Origin: JBBREP01 sp963716525
GTDB lineage: Bacteria > Actinomycetota > Acidimicrobiia > IMCC26256 > PALSA-610
Direction: 5' to 3'
DNA length: 64,000 bases
Assembly (NCBI GenBank): GCA_963716525.1
Contig: OY970315.1
Span: forward strand, 2,914,001 to 2,978,000
The notes beneath the pieces are model-generated. The model saw only the letters and a list, made by a program, of their open reading frames with translations, had not been told where the DNA came from and searched no databases. The translations under genes were made by a program, and so were the position numbers. Positions 34,800 to 43,970 of the stretch are shown piece after piece (the stretch's first letter is position 1; each line of letters begins with the position of its first letter).

Positions 34800-36431
34800 C
34801 TACGAGCCTTCGGCGACGCGGTCACGCAGCGCGTACTTGAGCACCTTGCCACTCGCGTTGAGCGGTAGCTCGGTGACGATCTCGACCGAGCGCGGCACCT
34901 TGTAGTTGGCCATCTCGTCGCGGCACCAGGCGATGATCTCCTGGGGTGTGATCGGCGGTGCGCCGGCGCGCAGGATCACGAAGGCGTGGCCGACCTCGCC
35001 GAGACGGGCGTCGGGCACGCCGATCACCGCGGCCTGCGCGATGTCGGGATGGCGCGCGAGCAGTCCCTCGATCTCGGCCGGGTATGCGTTGAACCCGCCG
35101 ACGATGAACATGTCCTTCTTGCGGTCGGTGATCTTGATGTAGCCGCGCTCGTCCATCGTGCCGATGTCGCCCGTGTGCAACCAGCCGTCGCCGTCGATCG
35201 CCTCGGTGGTTTCAGCCTCGTCGTCGAAGTAGCCGAGCATCACGTTGTAACCGCGCACGACGATCTCGCCGGGCGTATCCGGTGCGACCTCGTGGTTGTC
35301 GTCGTCGACGACGCGCACCTCCACGTCGTCGATCGCGCGTCCCGAGGTGGTGGCGATCGTCTCGGCGTCGTCGTCCCAGCGGCACATCGTGGCGATCCCC
35401 GACGCCTCCGTGAGGCCGTAGCCGGTGACCACGTTCTCGAAACCGAGCCGGCCGCGCATGGCCTCGATCATCGACACCGGGATCGCGGCTGCGCCGGTCA
35501 CCGACAACCGCAGCGACCGCAGGTCGAAGCGGTCAAGGTCGTCGCGGGCGAGGATCGTCTGGAACAGCGCCGGCGGACCGGGCAGCATCGAGATGCGGTC
35601 GCGCGGGATGCGTTCGAGCACCGCGGCCGCGTCGAAGACCGCGTGCGGGTAGAGCGTTGCGCCGTACATGAGCGACGCGAGGATGCCGGCCTTGTAGCCG
35701 AACGCATGGAAGAACGGGTTGACGACCAGATAGCGGTCGCCGGCTCGCAGCCCGACGACGTTCGCCCACACGCGATACGCCCGCAGGTTCTGCGCGTGCG
35801 TGGTGCGCACACCTTTCGGATTGCCGGTGGTGCCCGACGTGAAGAGCATGTCGGACAGGTCGTCGGGCCGCACCGCGCGCGCGGTGGTGCGGGCCTGCTC
35901 GGCGTCGACGCCCACCGCGCGGCCGAGGAACGTCGACCAGTCGATCGCACCCTCGGGCGTGTCGCCCCGCGCGACCACGATCGTGGCGAGATCGGGGAGC
36001 GGCTCCGCGGCGGTGGTCTTCGCCAGCATCTCGACGTAGTCGGTGCCGAGGAAGCCGTTGACGGTGACGAGCACCTTGGCGCCGCTGCGCCGGAGCACGT
36101 AGGCCGCTTCGGCGCCCTTGAAGCGGGTGTTCAGCGGCACGAGCACGCCCCCGGCGGCCTGCGCGCCGAGCGCCGCGACGGGCCATTCCCAGATGTTCGG
36201 CGCCCACACCGCCACACGGTCGCCGGGCCGGATCCCGGATGCGGCGTAGGCCCGGGCGGCCTCGAGCACGTCGGCCGCGAACTGCGCGAACGTGCGCGTC
36301 GCGCCGGCGTCGACGTCGACGATCGCGTCGGCGTCGGGCCAGCGCTCGGCCGCGATCTCGACGAGACGCGGGATGGTCTGGAACTCCAGGTCACCGCGCA
36401 GTGCCGCGGTGTCGCTCGCGCCGCCGGTCAT
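34800..36431 (-). CDS. Acyl-CoA synthetase, FadD3-like AMP-dependent ligase
   Basis: A 543-residue adenylate-forming enzyme that activates a carboxylic acid as AMP ester and transfers it to CoA. Present are the P-loop LFTSGTTGNPKGVRTTH (about residue 190), VNPFFHAFGYKAG, the A5 motif VTGYGLTEASG, the A7 Asp region GWLHTGDIGTMDERGY, the hinge ITDRKKDMFIVGGFNAYPAEIE and the C-terminal catalytic Lys in LPLNASGKVLKYALR. Overall it resembles actinobacterial FadD3, which activates steroid ring remnants, but that specificity cannot be proven here. Confidence 0.92.
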   Translation of the reverse strand: MTGGASDTAALRGDLEFQTIPRLVEIAAERWPDADAIVDVDAGATRTFAQFAADVLEAARAYAASGIRPGDRVAVWAPNIWEWPVAALGAQAAGGVLVPLNTRFKGAEAAYVLRRSGAKVLVTVNGFLGTDYVEMLAKTTAAEPLPDLATIVVARGDTPEGAIDWSTFLGRAVGVDAEQARTTARAVRPDDLSDMLFTSGTTGNPKGVRTTHAQNLRAYRVWANVVGLRAGDRYLVVNPFFHAFGYKAGILASLMYGATLYPHAVFDAAAVLERIPRDRISMLPGPPALFQTILARDDLDRFDLRSLRLSVTGAAAIPVSMIEAMRGRLGFENVVTGYGLTEASGIATMCRWDDDAETIATTSGRAIDDVEVRVVDDDNHEVAPDTPGEIVVRGYNVMLGYFDDEAETTEAIDGDGWLHTGDIGTMDERGYIKITDRKKDMFIVGGFNAYPAEIEGLLARHPDIAQAAVIGVPDARLGEVGHAFVILRAGAPPITPQEIIAWCRDEMANYKVPRSVEIVTELPLNASGKVLKYALRDRVAEGS

Positions 36432-36456
36432 GCGCGGAGGCTACCGAGCGCTCCGG

Positions 36457-37392
36457 TCACACCCGCACGTCGAGCCGATCGAGCGGATCGGTGCTGTCGC
36501 CGGCGTAGCGACTGCCCGCCGTGGCCGCCGCGGGCGCGGCCCCGCCGTAGCGCCGCCGCCGGGCCGGGCTCCGGGCGCTGAGCGCGGCCAACCGTCCCGC
36601 CACCCACAGGGCGGCGCCGGTGGCGAGCACCGCGAACGCCGGCGGGGCCAGGCGCCGGCCGTACGCGTCGGCGAGCGGCGACAGGATCTCGGCGGCCGAC
36701 ACGTGCGCGGCTCGCAGACCGGCCGGTATGAGCACCCAGAACACGAGCGGCAGCGCGCCGATCAGGAACAGCCGGCGGCCGATGATCCGGGTGGCCGTCC
36801 ACGGCTCGGGGTGCAGCAGTACCGCACCGAACCAGGATGCCAGCGCGAGCAGCGCGGCCACGAGCGAGGCGGTGCTGGTGTGCTGGTCGACGGCGCGCAG
36901 GCTGGGAAGTCGCGTGGTGTCGAAATGCAGCTTCACGGGTGTGGTCGGCATCTGTGCCGCGACGCGCGGATCGACGCGGGCTACCGAGTCGTGCACCGCG
37001 GCAGTGACCGCGGCGGTGTCGAGCGTGAGTCCGTTGCGCGAGGCGTCGCCGTCGATGAGCTGCTGCTGCAGCGACGCGACCACGTTCGCGAACGCGCGCC
37101 GCAGCGCGGGATCCTGCAAGGCGACGGTGGCCGCATCGTGCGAGAGCGTGCGGGCCTGGGCCGCGGTGAGCACCGCGTGGGCGCCCGTGGTGGGCACCAT
37201 GCCGACGAGCTGATCGGCGAGCGAGCTGACCGCAGCGTCCTGCACCGGCTTCGCCGAGAGCAGCCCCACGGTGGCGTCGCGGGTGGCCGACGGGTCGAGC
37301 AGCGTCTGCTGGGCGGCGAAGCCCCACCACACGAACGCGGCGGCGAGGCCGCCGATGAACAGCAGCATGCGCGCCGGCGCGTGACGACCCAT
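36457..37392 (-). CDS. Integral membrane protein of unknown function
   Basis: A 311-residue protein with one N-terminal membrane segment (LLFIGGLAAAFVWWGFAA), an extracytoplasmic region of about 130 residues rich in Ala, Asp and Gln (roughly 30-170), and three C-terminal membrane segments (about 175-195, 208-230, 250-270). The tail is basic and Ala-rich and ends DPLDRLDVRV. The layout recalls actinobacterial membrane proteins with an exposed helical loop, but I do not recognise a family. It is convergent in spacing with the acyl-CoA ligase and divergent from the GNAT gene. Confidence 0.72.
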   Translation of the reverse strand: MGRHAPARMLLFIGGLAAAFVWWGFAAQQTLLDPSATRDATVGLLSAKPVQDAAVSSLADQLVGMVPTTGAHAVLTAAQARTLSHDAATVALQDPALRRAFANVVASLQQQLIDGDASRNGLTLDTAAVTAAVHDSVARVDPRVAAQMPTTPVKLHFDTTRLPSLRAVDQHTSTASLVAALLALASWFGAVLLHPEPWTATRIIGRRLFLIGALPLVFWVLIPAGLRAAHVSAAEILSPLADAYGRRLAPPAFAVLATGAALWVAGRLAALSARSPARRRRYGGAAPAAATAGSRYAGDSTDPLDRLDVRV

Positions 37393-37473
37393 GCCTGCAT
37401 TCTCGACGCTGGGAGGCCGCGGATGGAGTCAAACTCCTTCCCGCGGTCCCTGAGCGTGTGCCAACCTGTTCGC

Positions 37474-38129
37474 ATGGCCACGGTGCGACGATGGGACGAC
37501 GGTCGAGTCGTGCTGCGTGACATCGCCGACACGGACGGTGACGCCATCTACGAGCGGCTCAGCACCGACCGCGACATCGCCCGGTGGACGCGGATTCCCT
37601 GGCCCTACACCCGGGGCCACCTGCACGACTTCATGGCGCTGGTCGGCCGGACTCGGATCGGTGAGAGCGACATCGTGCTCGCGATCTGCGAGCCGGGCGA
37701 CGACCGCCTGCTCGGGTGCATCGGCGTCCATCGCATCGGCGCCCGGGCCGTGCCCCGTTCGGCGATGCTCCCCGACGAGATCGGCTACTGGATCGCCCAG
37801 GAGGCGCGCGGCCGCGGGCTCACGACACACGCGCGGTGCTCATGCTCTCGGCCTACGCGCTCGGCGAGCTGGGCGTCGAGCGCCTCAACCTGCAGACCAA
37901 GGTCGGCAACGTTGCGTCCCAGCACGTTGCGAGCAACGCCGGCTACCGCTACGTGCGCCGCGTCCTGGCTCGCGAGGTCGACGACGACCCGAACGACCAC
38001 GACCGCTTCGTGATGACGCGCGACGACTTCGAGCGGGCCAACGGATCGCTCGCGGGCGCGGCATTCGGGTGGCGCGCCGCCGAGGTGAACGTCACGCCGG
38101 CGCCGTCGGCCTCGCGGTCTGCGCCTTGA
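37474..38129 (+). CDS. GNAT family N-acetyltransferase, RimJ/RimL type (frameshifted near 37835)
   Basis: The first part (ATVRRWDDGRVVLRDIADTDGDAIYERLSTDRDIARW, then GYWIAQEARGRGLTT) is a RimJ/RimL-like acetyltransferase of ribosomal or other N-termini. The acetyl-CoA loop is followed by a frame change around 37835; the remaining AVLMLSAYALGELGVERLNLQT and NVASQHVASNAGYRYVRR are in the next frame and end at 38129. The whole would be about 218 residues. It overlaps the convergent gpmA 3' end by 38 bp, so end positions matter for both. Confidence 0.8.
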
Positions 38130-38870
38130 CGCCTTCGATCGCGCGCGGCGCCGTCGGGGTCGAGGTAGCGGCCGCGCACGCCGAGCCGGGCGTCGGGCTC
38201 GGTGGGCACGAGGTCGCCGTCGAGCTCGTAGACCAGCGGGAAACCGGTGGGGATGTTGAGCTCCACGACCGCGTCGTGGCTCATGCCGTCGAGATGTTGC
38301 GCGAGCGCGCGGAGCGAGTTTCCGTGCGCGGCAACGAGCACCATGGCGCCGGCGCGCAGGTCGGGCACGATCGCGTCGTACCAGTAGGGAAGTAGCCGGC
38401 GGGCCACGTCGGCGAGGCACTCTGAACGAGGCAGCACGTCGCGGGGGAGCGCGGCGTAGCGGTCGTCGATGCCGCTGTTCTCGTCGTCGATGTCGAGCGG
38501 CTCGGGCGGCACGTCGTAGCTGCGGCGCCACAGCTGCACCTGCTCGGCGCCGAACTGCTCGACGGTCTCGAGCTTGTTCTTGCCCTGGAGCGCGCCGTAA
38601 TGCCGTTCATTGAGCCGCCACGAACGGCGAACCGGGATCCACTTGCGGCCGAGCTCCTCGAGGGCGAGCTCGGCGGTACGGATCGCCCGGACCTGTACAG
38701 AGGTGTGGACGACGTCGGGCGACAGGCCGGCGGCGCGCAGCTGCCGCCCCCGCGACTGCCTCGGACCGGCCGCGCTCGGTGAGGTCGACGTCGATCCAAC
38801 CCGTGAACAGGTTCTTCTCGTTCCATGCGCTCTGGCCGTGGCGCAGGAGGACGAGTGTGGCATGCGGCAT
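38092..38870 (-). CDS. gpmA: 2,3-bisphosphoglycerate-dependent phosphoglycerate mutase (two frameshifts)
   Basis: Interconverts 3- and 2-phosphoglycerate in glycolysis. MPHATLVLLRHGQSAWNEKNLFTGWIDVDLTERG is the classic start with the phospho-His in RHG. After a frame change near 38755 the protein continues AAGLSPDVVHTSVQVRAIRTAEL, RSWRLNERHYGALQGKNK and VLVAAHGNSLRALAQHLDGM. A second change near 38148 restores the C-terminus IEGVKAQTARPTAPA, which stops at 38092. A full-length family protein (about 259 residues) is obtained only with both corrections. The ATG at 38870 has an AGAGG ribosome site supplied by the adjoining tandem repeat; a GTG 9 codons upstream lies inside it. Confidence 0.88.
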
Positions 38871-38875
38871 GATTT

Positions 38876-39178
38876 GCCTCTTGTTCGCTTCGCTCACGGG
38901 CCGGCGGGCCTTCCCTCGCTCCGCTCGGCTGGTCTTGCCTCTTGTTCGCTTCGCTCACGGGCCGGCGGGCCTTCCCTCGCTCCGCTCGGCTGGTCTTGCC
39001 TCTTGTTCGCTTCGCTCACGGGCCGGCGGGCCTTCCCTCGCTCCGCTCGGCTGGTCTTGCCTCTTGTTCGCTTCGCTCACGGGCCGGCGGGCCTTCCCTC
39101 GCTCCGCTCGGCTGGTCTTGCCTCTTGTTCGCTTCGCTCACGGGCCGGCGGGCCTTCCCTCGCTCCGCTCGGCTGGTC
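38876..39178. repeat. 61-bp tandem repeat, five copies
   Basis: Five nearly identical copies begin at 38881, 38942, 39003, 39064 and 39125 (period 61). Each contains ttcgcttcgctcacgg, a ggccggcgggcc palindromic core and ctcgctccgctcgg. The array fills most of the 370-bp gap between divergent gpmA and the RmlC-like gene and touches the gpmA ribosome site. As 61 is not a multiple of three, it is open in all phases only by composition; no protein is proposed. Confidence 0.95.
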
Positions 39179-39240
39179 CACATCGTCGCAGCTCGGGCAA
39201 GCCACTTCCCACTCGAGGCACTCCCATAGATTCCGCGGTC

Positions 39241-39814
39241 ATGGCGACCAAGATCACGCCGTTCGAGGTCCGGCGCACTGCGATCGTCGACCTGTTCGTG
39301 ATGCAGATGAAGCAGGTGCGCGACGAGCGGGGGGTCGTGCGGGAGTTCTACCGCGAGTCGGCGTTCCGCGATGCCGGCCTGCCCGCACCCGGGCCGTGGC
39401 TCCAGGTCAACATCACCGAGAGCAAGCACGGCGCGATCCGCGGCCTGCACGGGGAGTCGATGTTCAAGCTCGTCGGCATCGTCGCGGGCGAGGCCTTCGG
39501 CGCCTACGTCGACGCGCGCAAGGACTCCGAGTCGTTCGGCGCAGTGCACACCCAGCGGCTGCGGCCGGGCACGCAGGTGCTCGTGCCCAAGGGCGTGTGC
39601 AACGGATTCCAGAGCGTGAGCCGTCGGCCGACGCAGTACCTGTACACGTTCGACAGCGAGTGGGTGTCCGGCATGGCCGGCACCGCGGTCAACCCCTTCG
39701 ATCCCACGCTCGGGATCGAGTGGCCCGTGGCCATCGACCGTGGCGATCCGTCGGTGCTGTCGGCGAAGGACGCGTCGCAACCCACGCTCGCGGCGGGCCA
39801 CCGGTCAGGCCTGA
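39241..39814 (+). CDS. RmlC-like cupin (dTDP-4-dehydrorhamnose 3,5-epimerase family), 3' end frameshifted
   Basis: About 190 residues with a double-stranded beta-helix of the RmlC family: VREFYRESAFRDAGLPAP, ITESKHGAIRGLHGESMFKLVGIVAGEAFGAYVD (catalytic-His region), QRLRPGTQVLVPKGVCNGFQS and QYLYTFDSEW (catalytic Tyr). Such enzymes epimerise dTDP-keto-sugars for rhamnose or related surface sugars; no other rml gene is nearby. The uncorrected frame runs on antisense to ppa without family resemblance. One added base near 39797 would end it ARATGQA at TGA 39812-39814. A TAGATT hexamer 9 nt before ATG 39241 suggests a leaderless message. Confidence 0.82.
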
Positions 39815-40292
39815 CCCCCGTACGCCGACTGCGCGGCGCGGATCGCGCGCGCACCGCCGCGGCCTCCCAGCCGCGGGTCTCCGAGCTCTTGCCCGGCTCC
39901 AGCTCTTTGTACACGTCGAAGAAGTGCCCGATCTCCATGAGCAGGTGGCCGGGCACGTCGCCGAGATCGCCCGTCTCCGACCACCGCGGATCGCGAGCCG
40001 GCACGCACAGCACCTTCGCGTCGGCGCCCTTCTCGTCGCTCATCCAGAACACCGCCACGGGCCGCACCATGATGTGGCAGCCCGGGAAGGTCGGCTCCTG
40101 CAGCAGCACGAGCGCGTCGAGCGGATCGCCGTCGTCGGCGAGCGTGTCGACGAAGAAGCCGTAGTCGGTCGGGTACTGCATCGCGGTGAACAGCATGCGG
40201 TCGAGCCAGATCGCGCCGGTGCGGTGATCGGCCTCGTACTTGTTCTTCGAGCCCTTCGGGATCTCGATCACTACTTCGTAGGCGTCGGTCAT
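39805..40292 (-). CDS. ppa: Inorganic pyrophosphatase (frameshifted near 39855)
   Basis: Family I soluble pyrophosphatase, which hydrolyses PPi and drives biosynthetic reactions. The sequence has the full active-site set: EIPKGSKNKYEADHRTG, YPTDYGFFVDTLADDGDPLDALVL (metal-binding Asp residues) and VPARDPRWSETGDLGDVP, HFFDVYKELEPGKSSETRGWE. Just after that the frame shifts by one base near 39855 and the normal ending ARAIRAAQSAYGGQA reaches TGA at 39805. Length corrected is about 162 residues, normal for bacteria. It is divergent from the low-molecular-weight phosphatase gene. Confidence 0.92.
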
Positions 40293-40314
40293 CGCCCTCT
40301 AGCCTTCCCCACTC

Positions 40315-40830
40315 GTGACTCCGCTGCACGTCGTGTCGCTCTGCACCGGAAATGCGGCGCGCTCGGTGATGGCGGGCGCGCTGCTCGCGGAGCACGGCCT
40401 CGACCTGATCGTCACCACGTCGGGCACCCACGTGATCGAGGGCCTGCCGATGAGCTGGCGGACCGCCGACGCGATCCGCGCCCTCGGGCTCGAGGTGCCG
40501 AACCACCGCAGCCGCCAGGCCACCGACGCCGAGATGGAGACCGCCGACCTCGTCATCGCGGCCGCACGGGAGCACGTGCGCTGGATGCGGCGCGTGCACC
40601 CGCACGCGGCCTCCCGCACCGCCACCCTGAAGCGGCTCGCGCGCGACCTGGCGCCGCCCGACGGCACGAGCTTCGCCGCTCGCGTCGCCGCGCTCGACCT
40701 CGCCGAGGTCGATCTCGAACCCTGGGAGGACGTGATCGACCCCGCCGGCGGTGAAGCCGACGTGTTCGTGGCGACCGCCCAGGAGATCGCCGAGCAGGTC
40801 CACCTGCTCGCGCCGCGGCTGGTGCCGTAG
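40315..40830 (+). CDS. Low-molecular-weight protein tyrosine phosphatase-like protein
   Basis: A 171-residue protein of the LMW-PTP/arsenate-reductase fold. The P-loop is LCTGNAARSVMAGALL, an eight-residue C-T-G-N-A-A-R-S form matching CX(5)RS, at about residue 10. The general acid Asp is probably in WEDVIDPAGGEAD near the C-terminus. Target proteins or metabolites unknown. GTG 40315 lies 10 nt after a TAGCCT hexamer (leaderless). It shares its last base with the start of a second, unrelated phosphatase. Confidence 0.88.
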   Translation: MTPLHVVSLCTGNAARSVMAGALLAEHGLDLIVTTSGTHVIEGLPMSWRTADAIRALGLEVPNHRSRQATDAEMETADLVIAAAREHVRWMRRVHPHAASRTATLKRLARDLAPPDGTSFAARVAALDLAEVDLEPWEDVIDPAGGEADVFVATAQEIAEQVHLLAPRLVP

Positions 40831-41594
40831 TGCTCGAGACGCGGTTCGTCAACGCGCCGAACTTCCGTGATCTCGGCGGCATCGCGACGGCCGACGGCCG
40901 TGTCCTGCGCCGCGGGCCTCGTGTACCGCAGCGGTGTGCTCGATGCGCTCGACGACGACGAGGTGGCGCGCCTCGCCGGGCTCGGCATCCGCACGGTGAT
41001 CGACCTGCGCAGCGACGACGAGGTCGAGGCGCGCCCGAACCGGCTGCCCCACGGCGTCGACACGGTGCGCGCTTCCGCCACCGACGTGTCGGCGTCGCCC
41101 CGCCGGATCATGGAGCTCATCGAGGCCGGTGAGGTCGACGATCTGGGCCCGTCGATGCTCGTGCAGGGCAACACCGCGTTCGCCACCACGTATCGGGCGA
41201 TGTTCGCCACGATCGTGCGGGCGCTCTGCGATGCCGAGCGCCAGCCTGTGATCGTGCAGTGCACCGCGGGCAAGGACCGCACCGGGTTCGCGGTCGCGAC
41301 GATGCTCTGGGCGCTCGGCGTCGACCACGACACCGTGGTGGAGGACTACCTGCGGTCGAACGAACTGCTCGCGGAGCGCCACGGCCGGCTCCTCGACGAC
41401 GCGCGGCGCGCGGGATCGAGACGGAGGCGCTCGAAGCGCTGCTCGTGCTGCGCCGTGAATACCTCGACGCGGGATACACCGCCGCGTGCGACGCGTTCGG
41501 CTCGATCGACGGCTGGCTGCGCGACGGTCTCGGCATCACCACCGAAGAGCGGGCGCAGTGGCAGAAGGCGATGTTGTTAGGGTCGGGGTCGTGA
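40830..41594 (+). CDS. Tyrosine/serine protein phosphatase, PtpB/IphP-like (two frameshifts)
   Basis: Assembled from three phases: VNAPNFRDLGGIATADGRVLR (40830 on), GLVYRSGVLDALDDDEVARLAGLGIRTVIDLRS..., with the CX5R signature VIVQCTAGKDRTGFAVATMLW, and ETEALEALLVLRREYLDAGY to the stop at 41594. Breaks lie near 40915 and 41410. The corrected protein (about 255 residues) matches actinobacterial PtpB-like phosphatases, including the NFRDLGG opening and the C-terminal helices. It starts at GTG 40830 on the last base of the upstream phosphatase stop and its own stop overlaps the acyl-CoA ligase GTG, making a three-gene operon. Confidence 0.85.
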
Positions 41595-43367
41595 CCGCGG
41601 AGGGTGTGCCGCCTCGCGTGGCGGAGGCCGAGGCGAAATTACTGAGCGATGGCTGCCCGTTCGCGCTCGCCACCGTCGAGATCGACGGGCAACCGATCGA
41701 GGTGTTCTCCACGCGGCGGCGCACCTTCGGGAGTTGCTCGAGAAGTCGGTCGGCTTCGGCGACGCCGAGTACCTCGTGGCGACCGACGGCGAGACGGCGC
41801 GCCGTCTCACGTTCGCTGAGCACGAACGGGCCGTGGCGTCGCTCGCGAAGGTGATGGCCGAGCGCTACGGCGTGGGGAAGGGCGACCGTGTCGCGATCCT
41901 GGGCGCGAACAGCATCGACTGGATCATCACGTTCTGGGCCGCGAGCAGTCTCGGCGCGATCGCGTGCGCGCTGAACGGATGGTGGACGGGCCCGGAGATC
42001 GAGTACGCGATCGGCTATACGGAGCCGAAGCTGCTCGTCGCCGACCGGAAGCGGATCGCGCGTGTCGAGCGCCCTCCGGGGCGCGAGCCGCAGGCGGGCG
42101 GGGGCGGAGAACCCGAGAGTCTCGGAGTGCCGGTGATCGTGATGGAGGACGAGCTCGGCGCCCTCACCACCGCGCACCCCGACGCGCCGCTCCCCGACGT
42201 GCCCATCGGCGCCGACGACCCGGCCATCCTGCTCTTCACGAGCGGCACCACGGGACGGCCGAAGGGCGCGGTGCACACGCACGGCAACGTGTGCTCGCTC
42301 CTTGCGATGTTGTTCTTCCAGGGCGCGCGAGCAGCGATGAGCGCGCCGCCCGCGCGATCCCGATGCCGGCGCGGCCGCGGTGCCGGCGTCGCGACCCTGC
42401 CAGTTCATGACGAGTCCGCTGTTCCACGTGTCGGGCCTGCACACCGGCGCGGTGATGTTCGTCGCCACGGGCGTACGCAGCGTGTGGTGGATCGGCCGGT
42501 TCGACCCGAAGAAGGCGGCGGCGGTCATCGAGCGCGAGCAGTGCACGGGCTGGTCGATCACCGAGACGGTGCTGCACCGGTTCGTGCACGACCCCGACGT
42601 GGCCGCGGGGAGGTTCGACCTCTCGTCGGTGAAAACGATCGGGGGTGGAGGTTCGGCCGTTCCGCCGGCCACCCAAGAGCTCGCGCGCACGGTGTTCCCG
42701 AACGCGGCACGGTCGATGGGCTTCGGCTACGGACTCACCGAATGCACCGCGCTCGCCACCACGAACTTCGGCGAGGAGCTGCTCGCGTACCCCACGAGCG
42801 TCGGGCGCCCGTTGCCCACGGTCACGATCGAGATCCGTGACCCCGACGATCCCGCCGCGCCGCCGCTCGCCGAGGGCGAAGAGGGCGAGGTGTGGATTCG
42901 CTCGCCGATGGTGATCCGCGAGTACTGGCAGATGCCCGAGGCCACCGCCGAGGTCGTGTACCCGGGTGGCTGGCTGCGCACCGGCGACTGGGGCCGGCTG
43001 GTCGGTGGGCGACTCTTCCTCGCGTCGCGCCGCAAGGACCTCATCCTGCGCGGCGGTGAGAACGTGTACCCGGCCGAGATCGAGGCCCGGCTCGTCGAGC
43101 ATCCCGCGGTCGACGAGGTGGCCGTCGTCGGTGTCTCCGACCCGGAGCTCGGGCAGGCGGTGAAGGCGATCGTGGTGCCGCGTGACGATGCCGAGGTCCA
43201 CGTGGAGGAGCTGCGCCGCGTTCTGCGCGGCCGGGCTCGCGTACTACAAGGTGCCCACCGAGTGGGAGCTGCGCCGCGAGCCGCTTCCGCGCAACGCCAT
43301 GGGCAAGCTGCTGCGCGACTCGCTCGACGAGGCCGGCGACGCGCCCCGCCGCTTCGTCGAGGAGTAA
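41591..43367 (+). CDS. AMP-dependent acyl-CoA synthetase (three frameshifts)
   Basis: Adenylate-forming acid-CoA ligase of about 590 residues. In order: N-terminal EAEAKLLSDGCPFALATVEIDGQPIEVF, GKGDRVAILGANSIDWI, P-loop ILLFTSGTTGRPKGAVHTH, TSPLFHVSGLHTG, A5 GFGYGLTECTALA, WLRTGDWGRL, hinge SRRKDLILRGGENVYPAEIEARL and C-terminal Lys in LPRNAMGKLLRDSL. Frames change near 41711, 42350 and 43225. A short Gly/Pro insertion after VADRKRIARVE is encoded by the dispersed GC-rich repeat (42069-42109). GTG 41591 overlaps the preceding phosphatase stop. Acid substrate unknown. Confidence 0.87.
42069..42109 (+). repeat. Dispersed GC-rich repeat element, translated inside the acyl-CoA synthetase gene
   Basis: The segment carries ccctccggggcgcgagccg followed by gcgggcgggggcgga, the same order and spacing as in the elements at 23217-23281 (opposite strand) and 43971-44329. 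It is in frame and codes for PPGREPQAGGGGEPE, a linker not expected in the enzyme family at this point. Confidence 0.55.
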
Positions 43368-43376
43368 GGCGCCGGC

Positions 43377-43956
43377 GTGGCGTCTCGCTTTCTCGGCGAT
43401 CGCGACGCCGCGGTGCTGGCGGTGGTCGTCGATCGGCTCGTGCCGCCGCTCGGCGCGCATCCCGGAGCGCGCGCACTCGGCGCGGTCGAGTACATCGACG
43501 GTCTGCTCGGCGCGTTCGACACCGATCCGCCGCGCATCTGGGCCGGCGGTCCATACTCGGGCCGTCACGGTGGCGACGCCGGATTCGGGCGCTTCACGAC
43601 GCTCACCCGGCTCGAGGCGTTGGCGTGGCGCACCCGCATCGAGGGTTCGCGCGGGTTGGCCGAACGCGAGTGGAACGGTCCCGTGCGTGGCTGGCAGGAG
43701 ATCTACCGCGAGGGCATCGACGCGCTCGACGGCGACCCGCCATTCGACGCATCCGCGTCCGGCGAGCAGGACGCGCGGCTCGCGGCCGCGCCGCGGGCGT
43801 TCCGTGAGCTGTGTTACGTGCACGTGTGCGAGGCCTGCTACGGCGCGCCCGAATACGGCGGCAACCGCGAGGGGAAGGGCTGGGACGTGATCGGCTTTCC
43901 CGGCGACGTGCAGCCCGCGCGGCTACACCGACGCCGAGGTGAGCGGCCGTGAGTGA
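43377..43956 (+). CDS. Gluconate 2-dehydrogenase subunit 3 family protein (frameshift near its end)
   Basis: A roughly 190-residue helical protein of the gluconate dehydrogenase gamma-subunit family, which partners a GMC flavoprotein. Family features: VDRLVPPLGAHPGARALGAVEYIDGLLGAF at the start and LCYVHVCEACYGAPEYGGNREGKGWDVIGFPGDVQP near the end. Unlike many homologues no Tat signal is seen. Uncorrected, the last codons read QPARLHRRRGERP and stop at 43952; removing one base near 43918 gives the family-typical RGYTDAEVSGRE and a stop at 43956. The partner GMC gene is immediately downstream. Confidence 0.85.
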
Positions 43957-43970
43957 GGCGGATTCCCGGG

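Noticed and set aside
38876..39178. CRISPR array reading of the 61-bp repeats
   Set aside because: The copies are contiguous with no variable spacers and no cas genes are near.
38610..40754. Long open frames crossing the 61-bp repeat array as a repeat protein
   Set aside because: A 61-bp unit cycles through all three phases, and the frames run antisense to gpmA and ppa; there is no start with a ribosome site.
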